A DNA stretch of 64,000 nucleotides from Kluyvera intermedia (GCF_034424175.1 NZ_CP139986.1:4216001-4280000), one strand, 5' to 3'; shown: positions 8,121-16,468, numbered from the stretch's first letter. Notes: a model not told the origin generated them from the letters alone. Program-made: numbers and translations.

Positions 8121-8260
8121 TTCCCCTCACCTCGGCCCTCTCCCCAAAGGGGCGAGGGGGAAAATCGCATCGAGCAATCTTCTCTCCCGGAGAACAACGG
8201 TGAAAATCGCACCAGACTGTCCCCTCTCCCCCTAGGGGAGAGGGTTAGGGTGAGGGGGAA
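8121..8260. repeat. MITE-like 140-bp element with C/T-rich terminal inverted repeats
   Basis: The left end TTCCCCTCACC...CCCTCTCCCC and the reverse complement of the right end TTCCCCCTCACC...CCCTCTCCCC match over about 25 bases with one gap and a few mismatches. Each end also folds on itself (CTCCCC-AAA-GGGGCGAG and CTCCCC-CTA-GGGGAG). No target-site duplication or coding capacity is visible. Similar sequences are common between genes of Enterobacter and Klebsiella as I recall; no formal family name is claimed. Confidence 0.65.
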
Positions 8261-8265
8261 GTCTC

Positions 8266-9672
8266 TTACTTAGCTCGCTGATTCTTACGCAGGAACATCC
8301 AACCCAGTCCCAACACGATAAACCAAATAGGCGTCACCATCAGCGCTTCACGGGTATCGGCTTCCAGCGTCAGCAGCACCAGCACGAAAGCGAAGAACGC
8401 CATACATACCCAGCACATCACTTTGCCCAGCGGCATTTTGTATTTGGAAGATTCATGCAGATGTGGACGCTGTTTACGATAAACCAGGTAAGAGCACAGG
8501 ATAATCGTCCAGACGAACATAAACAGAATTGCCGATACGGTGGTAATCATGGTGAACGCGGCGATCACGCTTGGGTTCACCATCAGCATCACCACGCCAC
8601 CCAGCAGGCAGATACAGGAGAAGGTCAAGCCCTTCGCCGGTACTGCACGTTTGGAGAGCTTAGCGAACAGGCCAGGTGCTACGCCATCTTGCGCCAAACC
8701 AAACAGCATGCGGCTGGTTGAGAAGACGCCGCTGTTGGCGGACGAGGTGGCTGAGGTCAGCACCACAAAGTTGATGATACTGGCCGCGGCCGGCAGGCCT
8801 ACCAGCATAAACAGTTCAACGAACGGGCTCTTATCCGGCACCACTGAACTCCACGGGGTCACGGACATGATGACGATCAGCGCGAACACGTAGAACATGA
8901 TGATACGAATAGGAATGGAGTTAATCGCGCGCGGCAGCGATTTCTCTGGATCTTTAGTTTCAGCAGCGGTGGTACCCACCAGCTCAATACCTACGAAGGC
9001 GAATACCGCTATCTGGAAGCCTGCGAAGAAGCCGCTAATCCCTTTCGGGAACCAGCCGCCATCATTCCACAGGTGAGCAAAAGAAGCTTCAACACCGGTC
9101 GGTGATGTAAAGTGCGTCAGCACCATGACAAGACCAACGATAATCAGCCCCACGATGGCGACAATTTTGATCATCGCAAACCAGAATTCCATCTCTCCGA
9201 ACATCTTAACCGTGGCAAGGTTAAGGCTCAGCAGCAGGACAACCACCGCTAGCGAAGCGACCCAATCAGAGAGTCCGGGGAACCAGAATTGGGCATAGGC
9301 GGTTATCGCCACCACATCGGCCATCCCGGTGACAACCCAGCAGAACCAATACGTCCAGCCGGTAAAATAGCCTGCCCACGGGCCCAACAGGTCGGCGGCA
9401 AAGTCACTGAACGACTTATATTCGAGGTTGGAGAGCAGCAGCTCGCCCATTGCACGCATCACGAAGAAAAGCATAAAACCGATGATCATATAAACGAAGA
9501 TGATCGACGGCCCCGCGAGGCTGATTGTTTTCCCCGAGCCCATAAACAGACCTGTCCCGATGGCGCCGCCGATCGCGATAAGTTGAATATGTCGGTTAGT
9601 TAGGTTTCGCCGTAGCGTCTGTTCAGTCGGCTCCTGCCCATCGGCAGCAGCGACCTTGATCTGATCAACCAT
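8266..9672 (-). CDS. cycA: D-serine/D-alanine/glycine:H+ symporter CycA
   Basis: 468-residue amino-acid permease (APC superfamily) with twelve predicted membrane helices; the consensus GGAIGTGLFMGSG lies in TM1 (about residues 35-47). It closely matches E. coli CycA (470 aa) from MVDQIKV to the C-terminus. It imports glycine, D-serine, D-alanine and D-cycloserine across the inner membrane. In E. coli cycA mRNA is repressed by the sRNA GcvB; I did not test the pairing site here. The adjacent gene on the promoter side is fklB, as in E. coli, although E. coli has no nudI between ytfE and cycA. Confidence 0.97.
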   Translation of the reverse strand: MVDQIKVAAADGQEPTEQTLRRNLTNRHIQLIAIGGAIGTGLFMGSGKTISLAGPSIIFVYMIIGFMLFFVMRAMGELLLSNLEYKSFSDFAADLLGPWAGYFTGWTYWFCWVVTGMADVVAITAYAQFWFPGLSDWVASLAVVVLLLSLNLATVKMFGEMEFWFAMIKIVAIVGLIIVGLVMVLTHFTSPTGVEASFAHLWNDGGWFPKGISGFFAGFQIAVFAFVGIELVGTTAAETKDPEKSLPRAINSIPIRIIMFYVFALIVIMSVTPWSSVVPDKSPFVELFMLVGLPAAASIINFVVLTSATSSANSGVFSTSRMLFGLAQDGVAPGLFAKLSKRAVPAKGLTFSCICLLGGVVMLMVNPSVIAAFTMITTVSAILFMFVWTIILCSYLVYRKQRPHLHESSKYKMPLGKVMCWVCMAFFAFVLVLLTLEADTREALMVTPIWFIVLGLGWMFLRKNQRAK

Positions 9673-9973
9673 GTGATTTCTTCCTGTTGTTTCTGTCTGT
9701 GTTGTGCGGGCTCTACTGGCCCTTTATGTCGTCATGCAAGACGATCCTATCTATAGGATGCCTCGATATTAGGTAAGAATCGGAGGGATGAATACTATGA
9801 TTTAAATATAATGTTAATTTTATGTTTAAAGTGAGTGTTATATCACCTCACCTATGGGAAACAGCTCACAAAAATACACGCAACAGCGGTATTTGCAAGA
9901 TTAAATCCCAGGATATATCAAACTTCAGGAGTTTGTATCCCCTCCCCTTGCGGAGAGAGGATAAACGCGAGGA
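9673..9973. promoter_or_regulatory. cycA upstream region with a 16-bp palindrome
   Basis: This 301-bp gap holds the cycA promoter. The perfect palindrome ATCCTATCTATAGGAT (9744-9759) overlaps a possible minus-strand -10 (TATAGAT), so it could be an operator; no regulator is assigned. The segment 9780-9930 is A/T-rich. At 9938-9960 a short C/T-rich stretch (CCCTCCCCTTGCGGAGAGAGG) resembles a fragment of the repeat at 8121-8260. No gene is seen. Confidence 0.45.
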
Positions 9974-10594
9974 TTACAGGATTTCCAGTAACTCGACGTC
10001 AAAGACCAGAGTGCTGAACGGAGGGATAGATGCACCCGCGCCACGCTCACCGTAGGCCAGTTCGTGAGGGATAGTCAGTTCCCATTTAGAGCCAACTGGC
10101 ATCAGGGTCAGCGCTTCAATCCAGCCTGGAATCACGCCATTAACCGGGAATTCAGCCGGTTCGCCACGTGCAACAGAACTGTCAAAGACGGTGCCATCAA
10201 TCAGTTTGCCGGTGTAATGCACGCGAACGTGGTCGGTACGTGCCGGGATTGCGCCTTCACCCTGGGTCAGAACGCGGAACTGCAGACCGGTTTCGGTGCT
10301 GTTTACGCCGTCTTTTTCACGGTTTTCTTCCAGGTATTTCACGCCATCTTCTGCCATTGAGGCAAAACGTTCGCGACGAACCGCGTCAGCACGTTCGTGG
10401 ATTTCACGCAGCGCACGGTGAACAACGTCTACTGGTACAGCAGGCTGTTTGCCTTCCAGCGCGTCAGCAATACCGGCAACCAGTGCTTCCGGCAGTAAAC
10501 CCTGCAAACCGGACTCGCTCAGCTGCTGTCCTACCTGCAGGCCAATACCGTAGCTTGCCTGTGCTTCAATGGTGTCAAAAGTCGGGGTGGCCAT
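9974..10594 (-). CDS. fklB: FKBP-type 22-kDa peptidyl-prolyl cis-trans isomerase
   Basis: 206 residues, as in E. coli FklB (FKBP22). The N-terminal helical dimerisation domain covers about residues 1-85 and the C-terminal FKBP domain about 100-206, with VHYTGKLIDGTVFDSS and VIPGWIEAL as hallmarks. It assists protein folding by proline isomerisation in the cytoplasm. The start MATPTFDT at 10594 has GAAAGGAAAG upstream; an in-frame extension of 36 codons has no Shine-Dalgarno and is not in homologues. Confidence 0.96.
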   Translation of the reverse strand: MATPTFDTIEAQASYGIGLQVGQQLSESGLQGLLPEALVAGIADALEGKQPAVPVDVVHRALREIHERADAVRRERFASMAEDGVKYLEENREKDGVNSTETGLQFRVLTQGEGAIPARTDHVRVHYTGKLIDGTVFDSSVARGEPAEFPVNGVIPGWIEALTLMPVGSKWELTIPHELAYGERGAGASIPPFSTLVFDVELLEIL

Positions 10595-10758
10595 CGTCTT
10601 TCCTTTCTTCGGGTATAAAGTAGCGGGCAGCATAGCAGCCACGCCGCATAGGGTAAAACTTTGTGTCAGGAAAGATGACAAATTACCGGGAAAAAGAAAC
10701 AATAAATATTACCTATGGGATATGATGAAAGAATGCTTTACCACGTTCATCAGGCAGT

Positions 10759-10885
10759 TATACCCAAAATAATTCGAGTTGCAGGAAGGCGGCAAGGGAG
10801 TGAATCCCCAGGAGCTTACTCCTGTAAGTGACTGGGGTGAACGAGTGCAGCCAACGCACCTGCAACTTGAAGTATGACGGGTATA
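10759..10885. repeat. ERIC (IRU) element, full length
   Basis: 127 bp, bounded by TATACCC and GGGTATA. The core GTGAATCCCCAGGAGCTTAC...GTAAGTGACTGGGGTGAACG is the target of the classic ERIC primers. It begins 164 bases upstream of the fklB start codon and ends 34 bases before the ytfB start codon, so it is likely transcribed as part of the ytfB leader. Confidence 0.95.
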
Positions 10886-10919
10886 GTTGATAGCGAAGAC
10901 ACGGAGCAGGAGGAAAGCC

Positions 10920-11555
10920 ATGCCCGGGAGATTTGAAGTGAAACCTTTGCTGAAGAAAATCTGGCACGCGCCGGACGATCTCCGCATCCTGGATCCGCTG
11001 CCGCTTGCCCACCGTCGCGGGGTGATTATCGCCGTAGTGGTGGTGATTATCGGCTTTTTACTGCCTTCCGCAGATGACAGCCCACCGGCTCCGGTCAGCC
11101 GTAATGCGCAGCTGGACTTCCAGTCACAGTCCATGCCGCAGCCTGATGCACAGCCACTGCATGCACAGTTGGTGACGCCGACAAATGACCTGGATCAGGT
11201 GGCACCGGTAGAGCCAGAACCGGTGCAGGAAGAGCAGCCAACGGAACAGGCCGCGCCGTCACGCACTCAACCGTATCAGGAGAACGCCAATAGCAATGAA
11301 TGGCGTACCTATCAGGTCGAGGCCGGGAAGACGATGGCACAGCTGTTCCGCGACAATAACCTACCGCCAACCGATGTGTATGCCATGGCGCAGGTTGAAG
11401 GTGCAGGCAAGCCGCTGAGTACGCTTAAAAACGGCCAGAAAGTGCAGATTCGTAAAAACGCGAATGGCGTGGTGACGGGTTTAACCATTGAGTCCGATAA
11501 CGGACAGGTGCTGTTTACCCGTCAGGCAGATGGCAGCTTTATTCGCGCTCGCTAA
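10920..11555 (+). CDS. ytfB: Cell-division-associated OapA/LysM-like envelope protein YtfB
   Basis: 211-residue single-pass membrane protein: a short cytoplasmic N-terminus (MPGRFEVKPLL), a membrane helix at about residues 34-50 (GVIIAVVVVIIGFLL), a Pro/Gln/Glu-rich periplasmic linker (about 52-125) and a C-terminal OapA/LysM-like domain (EAGKTMAQLFRDNNLP onward). The E. coli homologue locates to the division septum and binds glycan. The ATG at 10920 has a strong AGGAGG seven to eight bases upstream; an upstream in-frame start at 10887 lies right at the ERIC boundary and lacks support. Confidence 0.93.
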   Translation: MPGRFEVKPLLKKIWHAPDDLRILDPLPLAHRRGVIIAVVVVIIGFLLPSADDSPPAPVSRNAQLDFQSQSMPQPDAQPLHAQLVTPTNDLDQVAPVEPEPVQEEQPTEQAAPSRTQPYQENANSNEWRTYQVEAGKTMAQLFRDNNLPPTDVYAMAQVEGAGKPLSTLKNGQKVQIRKNANGVVTGLTIESDNGQVLFTRQADGSFIRAR

Positions 11556-11564
11556 CCGTGCGAA

Positions 11565-11640
11565 TTGCCGGGTGGCGGATTCGCCTTACCCGGCCTACGA
11601 TCTTGATGCCTGGTAAGCGCAGCGCCATCAGGCATCAAGA
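11565..11640. repeat. REP pair downstream of ytfB
   Basis: GCCGGGTGGCGGATTCGCCTTACCCGGCCTAC is followed by GATGCCTGGTAAGCGCAGCGCCATCAGGCATC, both palindromic. They lie between convergent ytfB and the DMT transporter gene and probably act as transcript-end structures. Confidence 0.85.
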
Positions 11641-11647
11641 TAAAGCG

Positions 11648-12577
11648 TTACCGCTTCACCTTGTTCACCCACCAAATCCCCGAACACACCAGCACCAGCG
11701 CCAGCGCATATTTCCACTCAAAAATATTCTCCCCGAGGAAGATAGCCGATAGCACCGAGCCCGATACCGGGATCAGGAAGTTAAACGGCGCAATCATGCC
11801 CACGCGATTGTATTTGAGCAGAATGCTCCACAGAGCGAAAGCCACTGAAGAGAGCAGTGTCAGGTAGCCCAGAATCGCCACCGATGAGATACCGTGGAAG
11901 GTAAGATGACCGCCGCTAAGGTAACCGCCTACCACCAGCGCCAGGCCACCTAGCGCCAGTTGATAGCCCGTCATGACCGTTGGGTCGACGGTTTGTGAGA
12001 TGCGCTTCCCATACAGTGAGGCCGCCGACAAAATAAAGGCCGCCAGCACGACAGAACCATCACCCAACAGGCTAAAGCTGAAGTCCAGCAGGCCGCTGTT
12101 GAAGTTCACTACCATCACGCCCGCAAAACCCAGAATACAGCCCAGCGTTTTGTTATAGCTGAGCTTGTCATTCTGGTAGATAAAGTGCGCCAGCAGTACG
12201 CTAAAGAAGGTGCCGGTCGCATTCATGATCGAGCCTTTAACCCCGGTGGTGAAGGCAAGACCAATATAGAAGAAGATATATTGCAGCGAGGTTTGCGTGA
12301 GCCCCAACAGCGTCAGTTGCCCGAATTGACGAGGGCTTAAGCGAGCGATCGGTTTTCGCTGTGCCAGCGCCAGTAGCAATAGCAGCAGCCCGGCAAACAG
12401 GAAGCGGTAACCAGCAAAGACAATTTTGGTCGGGATATCGTCGGCGGCAATCTGGAAAATTTCATATCCGCTTTTGATAGCTGGATAGGCGCTTCCCCAT
12501 AGCAAGCAGCAGAAAGCTGCTGAGATATAAACGACGTTCTTGCGAGAAAATAACGGCGGCTGGCTGAGAGTATCCAT
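11648..12577 (-). CDS. DMT-family (EamA) transporter, substrate unknown
   Basis: 309 residues with about ten hydrophobic helices forming two EamA halves (CCLLWGSAYPAIKSGYE in TM1; SVAFALWSILLKYN and GSVLSAIFLGE in the second half). The family exports amino acids or metabolites, but nothing here identifies the substrate. The first eleven residues are hydrophilic and cytosolic. I do not recognise an E. coli K-12 counterpart at this site, next to rplI. The ATG at 12575-12577 is the first good start; the upstream DNA is A/T-rich and likely holds its promoter. Confidence 0.88.
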   Translation of the reverse strand: MDTLSQPPLFSRKNVVYISAAFCCLLWGSAYPAIKSGYEIFQIAADDIPTKIVFAGYRFLFAGLLLLLLALAQRKPIARLSPRQFGQLTLLGLTQTSLQYIFFYIGLAFTTGVKGSIMNATGTFFSVLLAHFIYQNDKLSYNKTLGCILGFAGVMVVNFNSGLLDFSFSLLGDGSVVLAAFILSAASLYGKRISQTVDPTVMTGYQLALGGLALVVGGYLSGGHLTFHGISSVAILGYLTLLSSVAFALWSILLKYNRVGMIAPFNFLIPVSGSVLSAIFLGENIFEWKYALALVLVCSGIWWVNKVKR

Positions 12578-12671
12578 TCTTTCACCATAAATTAAAATTA
12601 TGTTTTATTTTTATGATTATCGCGAAAAGGATGAAAGATAGCCAGTTGAAAAGTGGTGGGGTCAGAAAGCA

Positions 12672-12697
12672 AAACGCCGGCACAAGGCCGGCGGTTT
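12672..12697 (-). terminator. Terminator of the rpsF-priB-rpsR-rplI operon
   Basis: On the minus strand a GCCGGC-centred stem (7 perfect bp, five-base loop) is followed by GTTTTGCTTTCT. It lies 27 bases after the rplI stop. Confidence 0.8.
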
Positions 12698-12723
12698 GTT
12701 GTTACCAAAACGTGGGTTGCTGA

Positions 12724-13173
12724 TTAAGCAGCAACAACGTTGATGATAACTTTAGCGAATACTTCGCTGTGAACCTGGAAGTCCACTTCGTGCTCGCCAA
12801 CAGTACGCAGAACGCCGTTCGGCAGACGAACTTCGCTCTTAGCAACATTAACGCCAGCTGCAGTAACTGCATCAGCGATGTCGCGAGTACCGATGGAACC
12901 GAACAGTTTACCTTCGTCGCCAGCTTTAGACGCGATGGTTACTGATTCCAGTGCTACGATCTGTGCAGCACGAGCTTCTGCAGCGCCCAGAACGTCAGCC
13001 AGTTTAGCTTCCAGTTCTGCACGACGTGCTTCGAAGAATTCAACGTTTTTCTTGGTAGCAGGAACAGCTTTGCCCTGTGGTACCAGGAAGTTACGAGCGT
13101 AGCCCGCTTTAACGTTAACTTGATCACCCAGGGTGCCCAGGTTTGCTACTTTATCAAGCAGAATAACTTGCAT
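12724..13173 (-). CDS. rplI: 50S ribosomal protein bL9
   Basis: 149 residues, the usual length. The N-terminal domain opens MQVILLDKVANLGTLGDQV with the rRNA-binding GYARNFLVPQGKA (about 25-37), followed by a long connecting helix and a C-terminal rRNA-binding domain. It is a structural component of the large subunit. It is the last gene of the four-gene ribosomal operon, 39 bp after rpsR. Confidence 0.99.
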   Translation of the reverse strand: MQVILLDKVANLGTLGDQVNVKAGYARNFLVPQGKAVPATKKNVEFFEARRAELEAKLADVLGAAEARAAQIVALESVTIASKAGDEGKLFGSIGTRDIADAVTAAGVNVAKSEVRLPNGVLRTVGEHEVDFQVHSEVFAKVIINVVAA

Positions 13174-13212
13174 TACCTTATCCTCTTAAAGTCGTTAATA
13201 GACGGCGGCCGA

Positions 13213-13440
13213 TTACTGATGACGATCGGTATACGGCAGCAGGGACAGGTAGCGAGCGCGCTTGATGCAGCGAGCCAGCTGACGCTGGTATTTTGCACGA
13301 GTACCGGTAATACGGCTCGGGACAATTTTACCGCTTTCGGTAATGTAGTTTTTCAACGTTGCGATGTCTTTGTAATCGATCTCAACAACGCCTTCCGCGG
13401 TGAAACGGCAGAACTTGCGACGACGGAAATAACGTGCCAT
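13213..13440 (-). CDS. rpsR: 30S ribosomal protein bS18
   Basis: 75 residues, opening [17 protein letters not shown] and ending LLPYTDRHQ as in E. coli. It binds 16S rRNA as a heterodimer with bS6, encoded two genes upstream. The gap to priB is 4 bp, indicating translational coupling. Confidence 0.99.
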
Positions 13441-13444
13441 ATGG

Positions 13445-13759
13445 CTAGTCTCCAGAATCTATCAATTCAATCTGCTCGGCATGCAGAACCATTTTGCTCA
13501 GGCCATTCTTTGCTTTGTGGCAACAGATAAAACCCTGAACGGTGACTGCACTGCCGACCGTTATACTGTGAGTAATGGCTTGGTTTTCGTGTCCGCTAAT
13601 AATAACGGGCATTTGGCACCATGCCTGCCGGTGGAAACCGGCTTCCTCTTGCACAGAACGGTGCTCAAGCACGAACTGGCAATGAGGAATTCCTGATGGG
13701 CTGACCTTGCGAAGCGGCGTCCTGCACACAGTGCCGGATAACACCAGACGGTTGGTCAT
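13445..13759 (-). CDS. priB: Primosomal replication protein N (PriB)
   Basis: 104-residue single OB-fold protein, opening [15 protein letters not shown]. PriB binds single-stranded DNA and joins PriA and DnaT in restarting stalled replication forks. Its position between rpsF (6-bp gap) and rpsR (4-bp gap) is the canonical enterobacterial arrangement. Confidence 0.98.
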
Positions 13760-13765
13760 CAGAAA

Positions 13766-14161
13766 TTACTCTTCAGAATCCCCAGCTTCAGCATCATCTG
13801 CGGTTTCATTTGCGAAATCGTCACGACGTTCACGACGCTCGTCTTTCGCTTTAACCATTGGAGATGCTTCGGTAACAGCGTGCTTAGTACGCATAACCAT
13901 GCTGCGGATAACGGCATCGTTGAAGCGGAAGTTTGTTTCCAGCTCATCGATCGCTTCCTGCGGGGCTTCAACGTTCAGCAGAACGTAGTGAGCTTTGTGC
14001 AGTTTGTTGATCGGATAAGCCAGCTGACGGCGGCCCCAGTCTTCCAGACGGTGGATCGTGCCTTCTGCTGCAGTGATTGCACCAGTGTAGCGTTCGATCA
14101 TACCCGGAACCTGTTCGCTCTGGTCAGGATGGACCATAAAAACGATTTCGTAATGACGCAT
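13766..14161 (-). CDS. rpsF: 30S ribosomal protein bS6
   Basis: 131 residues, opening MRHYEIVFMVHPDQSEQV and ending in the acidic tail DAEAGDSEE, the site where RimK adds glutamates in E. coli. It partners bS18 in the small-subunit platform. It is the first gene of the operon and is probably subject to feedback by the S6:S18 complex through the leader described below. Confidence 0.99.
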   Translation of the reverse strand: MRHYEIVFMVHPDQSEQVPGMIERYTGAITAAEGTIHRLEDWGRRQLAYPINKLHKAHYVLLNVEAPQEAIDELETNFRFNDAVIRSMVMRTKHAVTEASPMVKAKDERRERRDDFANETADDAEAGDSEE

Positions 14162-14164
14162 CGA

Positions 14165-14250
14165 ATTGCTCCTTACGGATTATTCAGCCTCCTGTCTGGG
14201 TCAGCCGAGGCCCATGGAGGCAAGGAACGTGTTAAAGGTCGGCTGAAAAA
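14165..14250 (-). promoter_or_regulatory. rpsF leader, probable S6:S18 autoregulatory RNA
   Basis: The minus-strand leader between the promoter and rpsF contains TCAGCCGACC...CTCGGCTGA, a stem with the CCG signature reported for the S6:S18-binding motif of rpsF leaders, and a second GGAGGCTGA segment before the ribosome binding site AAGGAGC. Function is assigned by homology; I have not aligned it formally. Confidence 0.55.
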
Positions 14251-14259
14251 TGACGCGTA

Positions 14260-14288
14260 ATAGTACTTGCGCCCCTCTGGAAACACAA
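14260..14288 (-). promoter_or_regulatory. Promoter of the rpsF operon
   Basis: On the minus strand: -35 TTGTGT (14283-14288), a 17-bp spacer and -10 TACTAT (14260-14265), with a G/C-rich discriminator (TACGCG) typical of stringently controlled ribosomal promoters. Confidence 0.65.
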
Positions 14289-14500
14289 GCTGATTGCGCA
14301 AAAAATTCGCACAAAGCGCAAAGTGAGCCTAAGTCGGTGATTTAAAATTAAACAGCCCGATAAGCGGTAATTTTTTGAACAACAGCATCAGAAATGGTCT
14401 CGGTGGAGTTGCCGCAGACGGATTACACTTATATCAGAAGTCACCCACAACCAGAGGAGAGCCCCGCGTTAACGTCAGGACTGTCGGTAAGGAGTCAAGT

Positions 14501-14776
14501 ATGAAAAACATCATTTTTGCCATAATAGCTGCGTTACTGGTAAGCACCAGCGCACAGGCTGCCATTAAGATTGATGGCCGTCAGGCACGTAACATGGACG
14601 ATGTGCAGAGCCTGGGAGTTATCTATATCAATCATAATATCGCCACTGAGCAAGAGGCCGACCAGGCACTCAGTCAGCAGAGCGATGCACAGGGGGCCAA
14701 ATACTATCAGCCTATCCTGATGCATGAGCCGGGAAGCGATGGGTTAATCCACGCCAGCGCTGCTATTTATCGCTGA
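14501..14776 (+). CDS. yjfY: YhcN/BhsA-family (DUF1471) periplasmic protein YjfY
   Basis: 91 residues: a Sec signal peptide (MKNIIFAIIAALLVSTSAQA, cleavage after residue 20) and one DUF1471 domain (NMDDVQSLGVIYINH ... HASAAIYR). Members of this family are small stress or biofilm-linked periplasmic proteins; YjfY itself has no firm function. AAGGAG lies nine bases before the ATG at 14501, which gives the E. coli length; a start at 14375 would bury the signal peptide. The segment 14289-14500 upstream presumably carries its promoter; I saw no clear motif there. Confidence 0.92.
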   Translation: MKNIIFAIIAALLVSTSAQAAIKIDGRQARNMDDVQSLGVIYINHNIATEQEADQALSQQSDAQGAKYYQPILMHEPGSDGLIHASAAIYR

Positions 14777-14784
14777 TACCCGAC

Positions 14785-14809
14785 CTTCGCCCCCGCCTAG
14801 GGGGCGAAG
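14785..14809 (+). terminator. Strong hairpin after yjfY
   Basis: Perfect 10-bp stem CTTCGCCCCC / GGGGGCGAAG with a five-base loop directly after the yjfY stop. There is no T-tract, so it may block RNA decay rather than terminate transcription. Confidence 0.5.
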
Positions 14810-14817
14810 CATAAAAA

Positions 14818-14866
14818 GCCCCGAAACCAGACCAGTAACATCCCGTGGGAGTACAAATTTCGGGGC
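14818..14866 (-). terminator. Terminator-like hairpin downstream of ulaF
   Basis: On the minus strand GCCCCGAAA...TTTCGGGGC (9-bp stem) encloses a smaller TCCC/GGGA hairpin and is followed by TTTTTATG. It lies about 65 bases past the ulaF stop, so it is the likely end of the ulaABCDEF transcript. A TTTTT also follows on the plus strand, six bases further out. Confidence 0.6.
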
Positions 14867-14892
14867 GTGATGCTTTTTGTCGGTAGCCTGAG

Positions 14893-14928
14893 TGGGATTC
14901 CGGCGGCGCTGCGCTTGGCCGGGCTACG
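14893..14928. repeat. REP element next to the ulaF stop
   Basis: GATTCCGGCGGCGCTGCGCTTGGCCGGGCTACGGG, the same REP type as near cpdB and ulaG. It abuts the ulaF stop codon. Confidence 0.8.
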
Positions 14929-14930
14929 GG

Positions 14931-15614
14931 TTACTGCCCGTAATAAGCATTTGGGCCGTGCTTACGCATGAAATGCTTATGCATCAGGTAATCATCAATA
15001 TGGTTGAGCGCCGGGTTAATAGCACGCGCAATCCACGCCATTCTCGCCACCTCTTCCATCACCACCGCATTATGTACCGCATCGTGCGCATCTTTACCCC
15101 AGGCAAACGGGCCGTGCTGATAGACCACAACGCCCGGCGTATGCAGCGGCTCAGCATCACCCAACGTTTCGATGATCACTTTGCCGGTGTTCAGCTCATA
15201 CTCGCCCTGCACTTCTTCTGCCGTTAACGCCCGAGTGCAGGGAATGTCGCCGAAGAAGTAGTCCGCGTGGGTCGTCCCCAGCGCCGGAATAGCCAGCCCC
15301 GCCTGCGCCCAGGCCGTGGCGTGGGTGGAGTGGGTATGCACTACGCCGCCAAGCGAGGGGTAACGCTGATACAGCGCCAGATGGGTCGCGGTATCAGAAG
15401 AAGGACGATAGCGACCTTCCACGACTTTCCCTGACATATCCACCACCACCATATCGTCAGCGGTCATGCTCTCATAGACGACACCGCTAGGCTTAATCAC
15501 CACCAGCCCACGTTCACGGTCAATAGCGCTAACGTTACCCCAGGTAAAAGTCACCAGCCCGTAGCGCGGCAAGTCCATATTGGCGTCGAATACCTGCTGT
15601 TTAAGCTCTTGCAT
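14931..15614 (-). CDS. ulaF: L-ribulose-5-phosphate 4-epimerase UlaF
   Basis: 227 residues, class II aldolase/epimerase family, opening MQELKQQVFDANMDLP. Zinc ligands are visible in VVHTHSTHATAW (about residues 92-103) and the later YQHGPFAWG. It converts L-ribulose 5-phosphate to D-xylulose 5-phosphate, the last step of ascorbate catabolism. Its ATG overlaps the ulaE stop by one base (TAATG), indicating translational coupling. Confidence 0.97.
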   Translation of the reverse strand: MQELKQQVFDANMDLPRYGLVTFTWGNVSAIDRERGLVVIKPSGVVYESMTADDMVVVDMSGKVVEGRYRPSSDTATHLALYQRYPSLGGVVHTHSTHATAWAQAGLAIPALGTTHADYFFGDIPCTRALTAEEVQGEYELNTGKVIIETLGDAEPLHTPGVVVYQHGPFAWGKDAHDAVHNAVVMEEVARMAWIARAINPALNHIDDYLMHKHFMRKHGPNAYYGQ

Positions 15615-16468
15615 TATGCCACCTCCACAAGGCCCGCACGGGCCATTCGCGCTTTCACCCAGTCACGCGCTTTGGCCACTTCTTGCGCCGGGTTATCAGA
15701 GGTTTCGCTCCACATTTCAATCAAATATGGGCCGCAGTAACCGCTCTCTTTAAGCGTTTCAAAGCAGCGTTCAAAATCAACCACGCCTTCACCAAACGGC
15801 ACATTTTTGAAGACGCCGGGTTTGGTGTCTTTCACATGTACGGCGACGATATGCCCAATTCCGGCCTGGAGTTCCATCTGCACGTCGTTATCCCACGCCG
15901 ACAGGTTGCCGATATCTGGATAGAGCTGGAACCATGGGTTATTCAGATAGTGCGCGTAGCCCAGCGCTTTGCTGATCGAGTTCATCAGCGGGTAGTCCAT
16001 GATCTCCATCGCTAGCGTCACCTGCGCACGGCTGGCCATCTCGACGCTCTCTTTCAGCCCATCGCGGAAACGGCGGCGCGTTTCGTTGTTGGCTTCCTGA
16101 TAGTAAACGTCATAGCCCGCCAGCTGGATAACGCGGATACCAATATCCTGTGCGAACTGAATCGCCTTGCGCATAATCTCCAGACCCTGCGCCCGCACCG
16201 CATCGTCTTCACTGCCTAACGGGAAACGGCGGTGAGCGGAGAGGCACATGGACGGCACCCGTACGCCGGTTTCGGCAATCGCGCTCACCAGCGCCAGACG
16301 CTGCTCCCGGCTCCAGTCAAGCCGGGCCAGCCGCGCATCGGTTTCATCCACCGACATTTCGACAAAATCAAACCCCAGCTCTTTTGCCAGCTGTAGCCGC
16401 TCCATCCAGCACTCCCCGGCGGGGAGCGCTTTCTCGTAGATACCGAGCGGTGTGTTATTTAACGACAT
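15614..16468 (-). CDS. ulaE: L-xylulose-5-phosphate 3-epimerase UlaE
   Basis: 284 residues, TIM-barrel epimerase family, opening MSLNNTPLGIYEKALP. Conserved metal-site segments include LAMEIMDYP, LYPDIGNLS, VAVHVKDTKPG and YLIEMWSE. It converts L-xylulose 5-phosphate to L-ribulose 5-phosphate. It is the fifth gene of the ula operon, 9 bp after ulaD. Confidence 0.97.
   Translation of the reverse strand: MSLNNTPLGIYEKALPAGECWMERLQLAKELGFDFVEMSVDETDARLARLDWSREQRLALVSAIAETGVRVPSMCLSAHRRFPLGSEDDAVRAQGLEIMRKAIQFAQDIGIRVIQLAGYDVYYQEANNETRRRFRDGLKESVEMASRAQVTLAMEIMDYPLMNSISKALGYAHYLNNPWFQLYPDIGNLSAWDNDVQMELQAGIGHIVAVHVKDTKPGVFKNVPFGEGVVDFERCFETLKESGYCGPYLIEMWSETSDNPAQEVAKARDWVKARMARAGLVEVA

Noticed and set aside
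14810..14880. Possible small RNA gene between yjfY and ulaF
   Set aside because: The structured segment is flanked by T-runs on both strands, but no promoter is visible and its place fits a transcript terminator for the ula operon.
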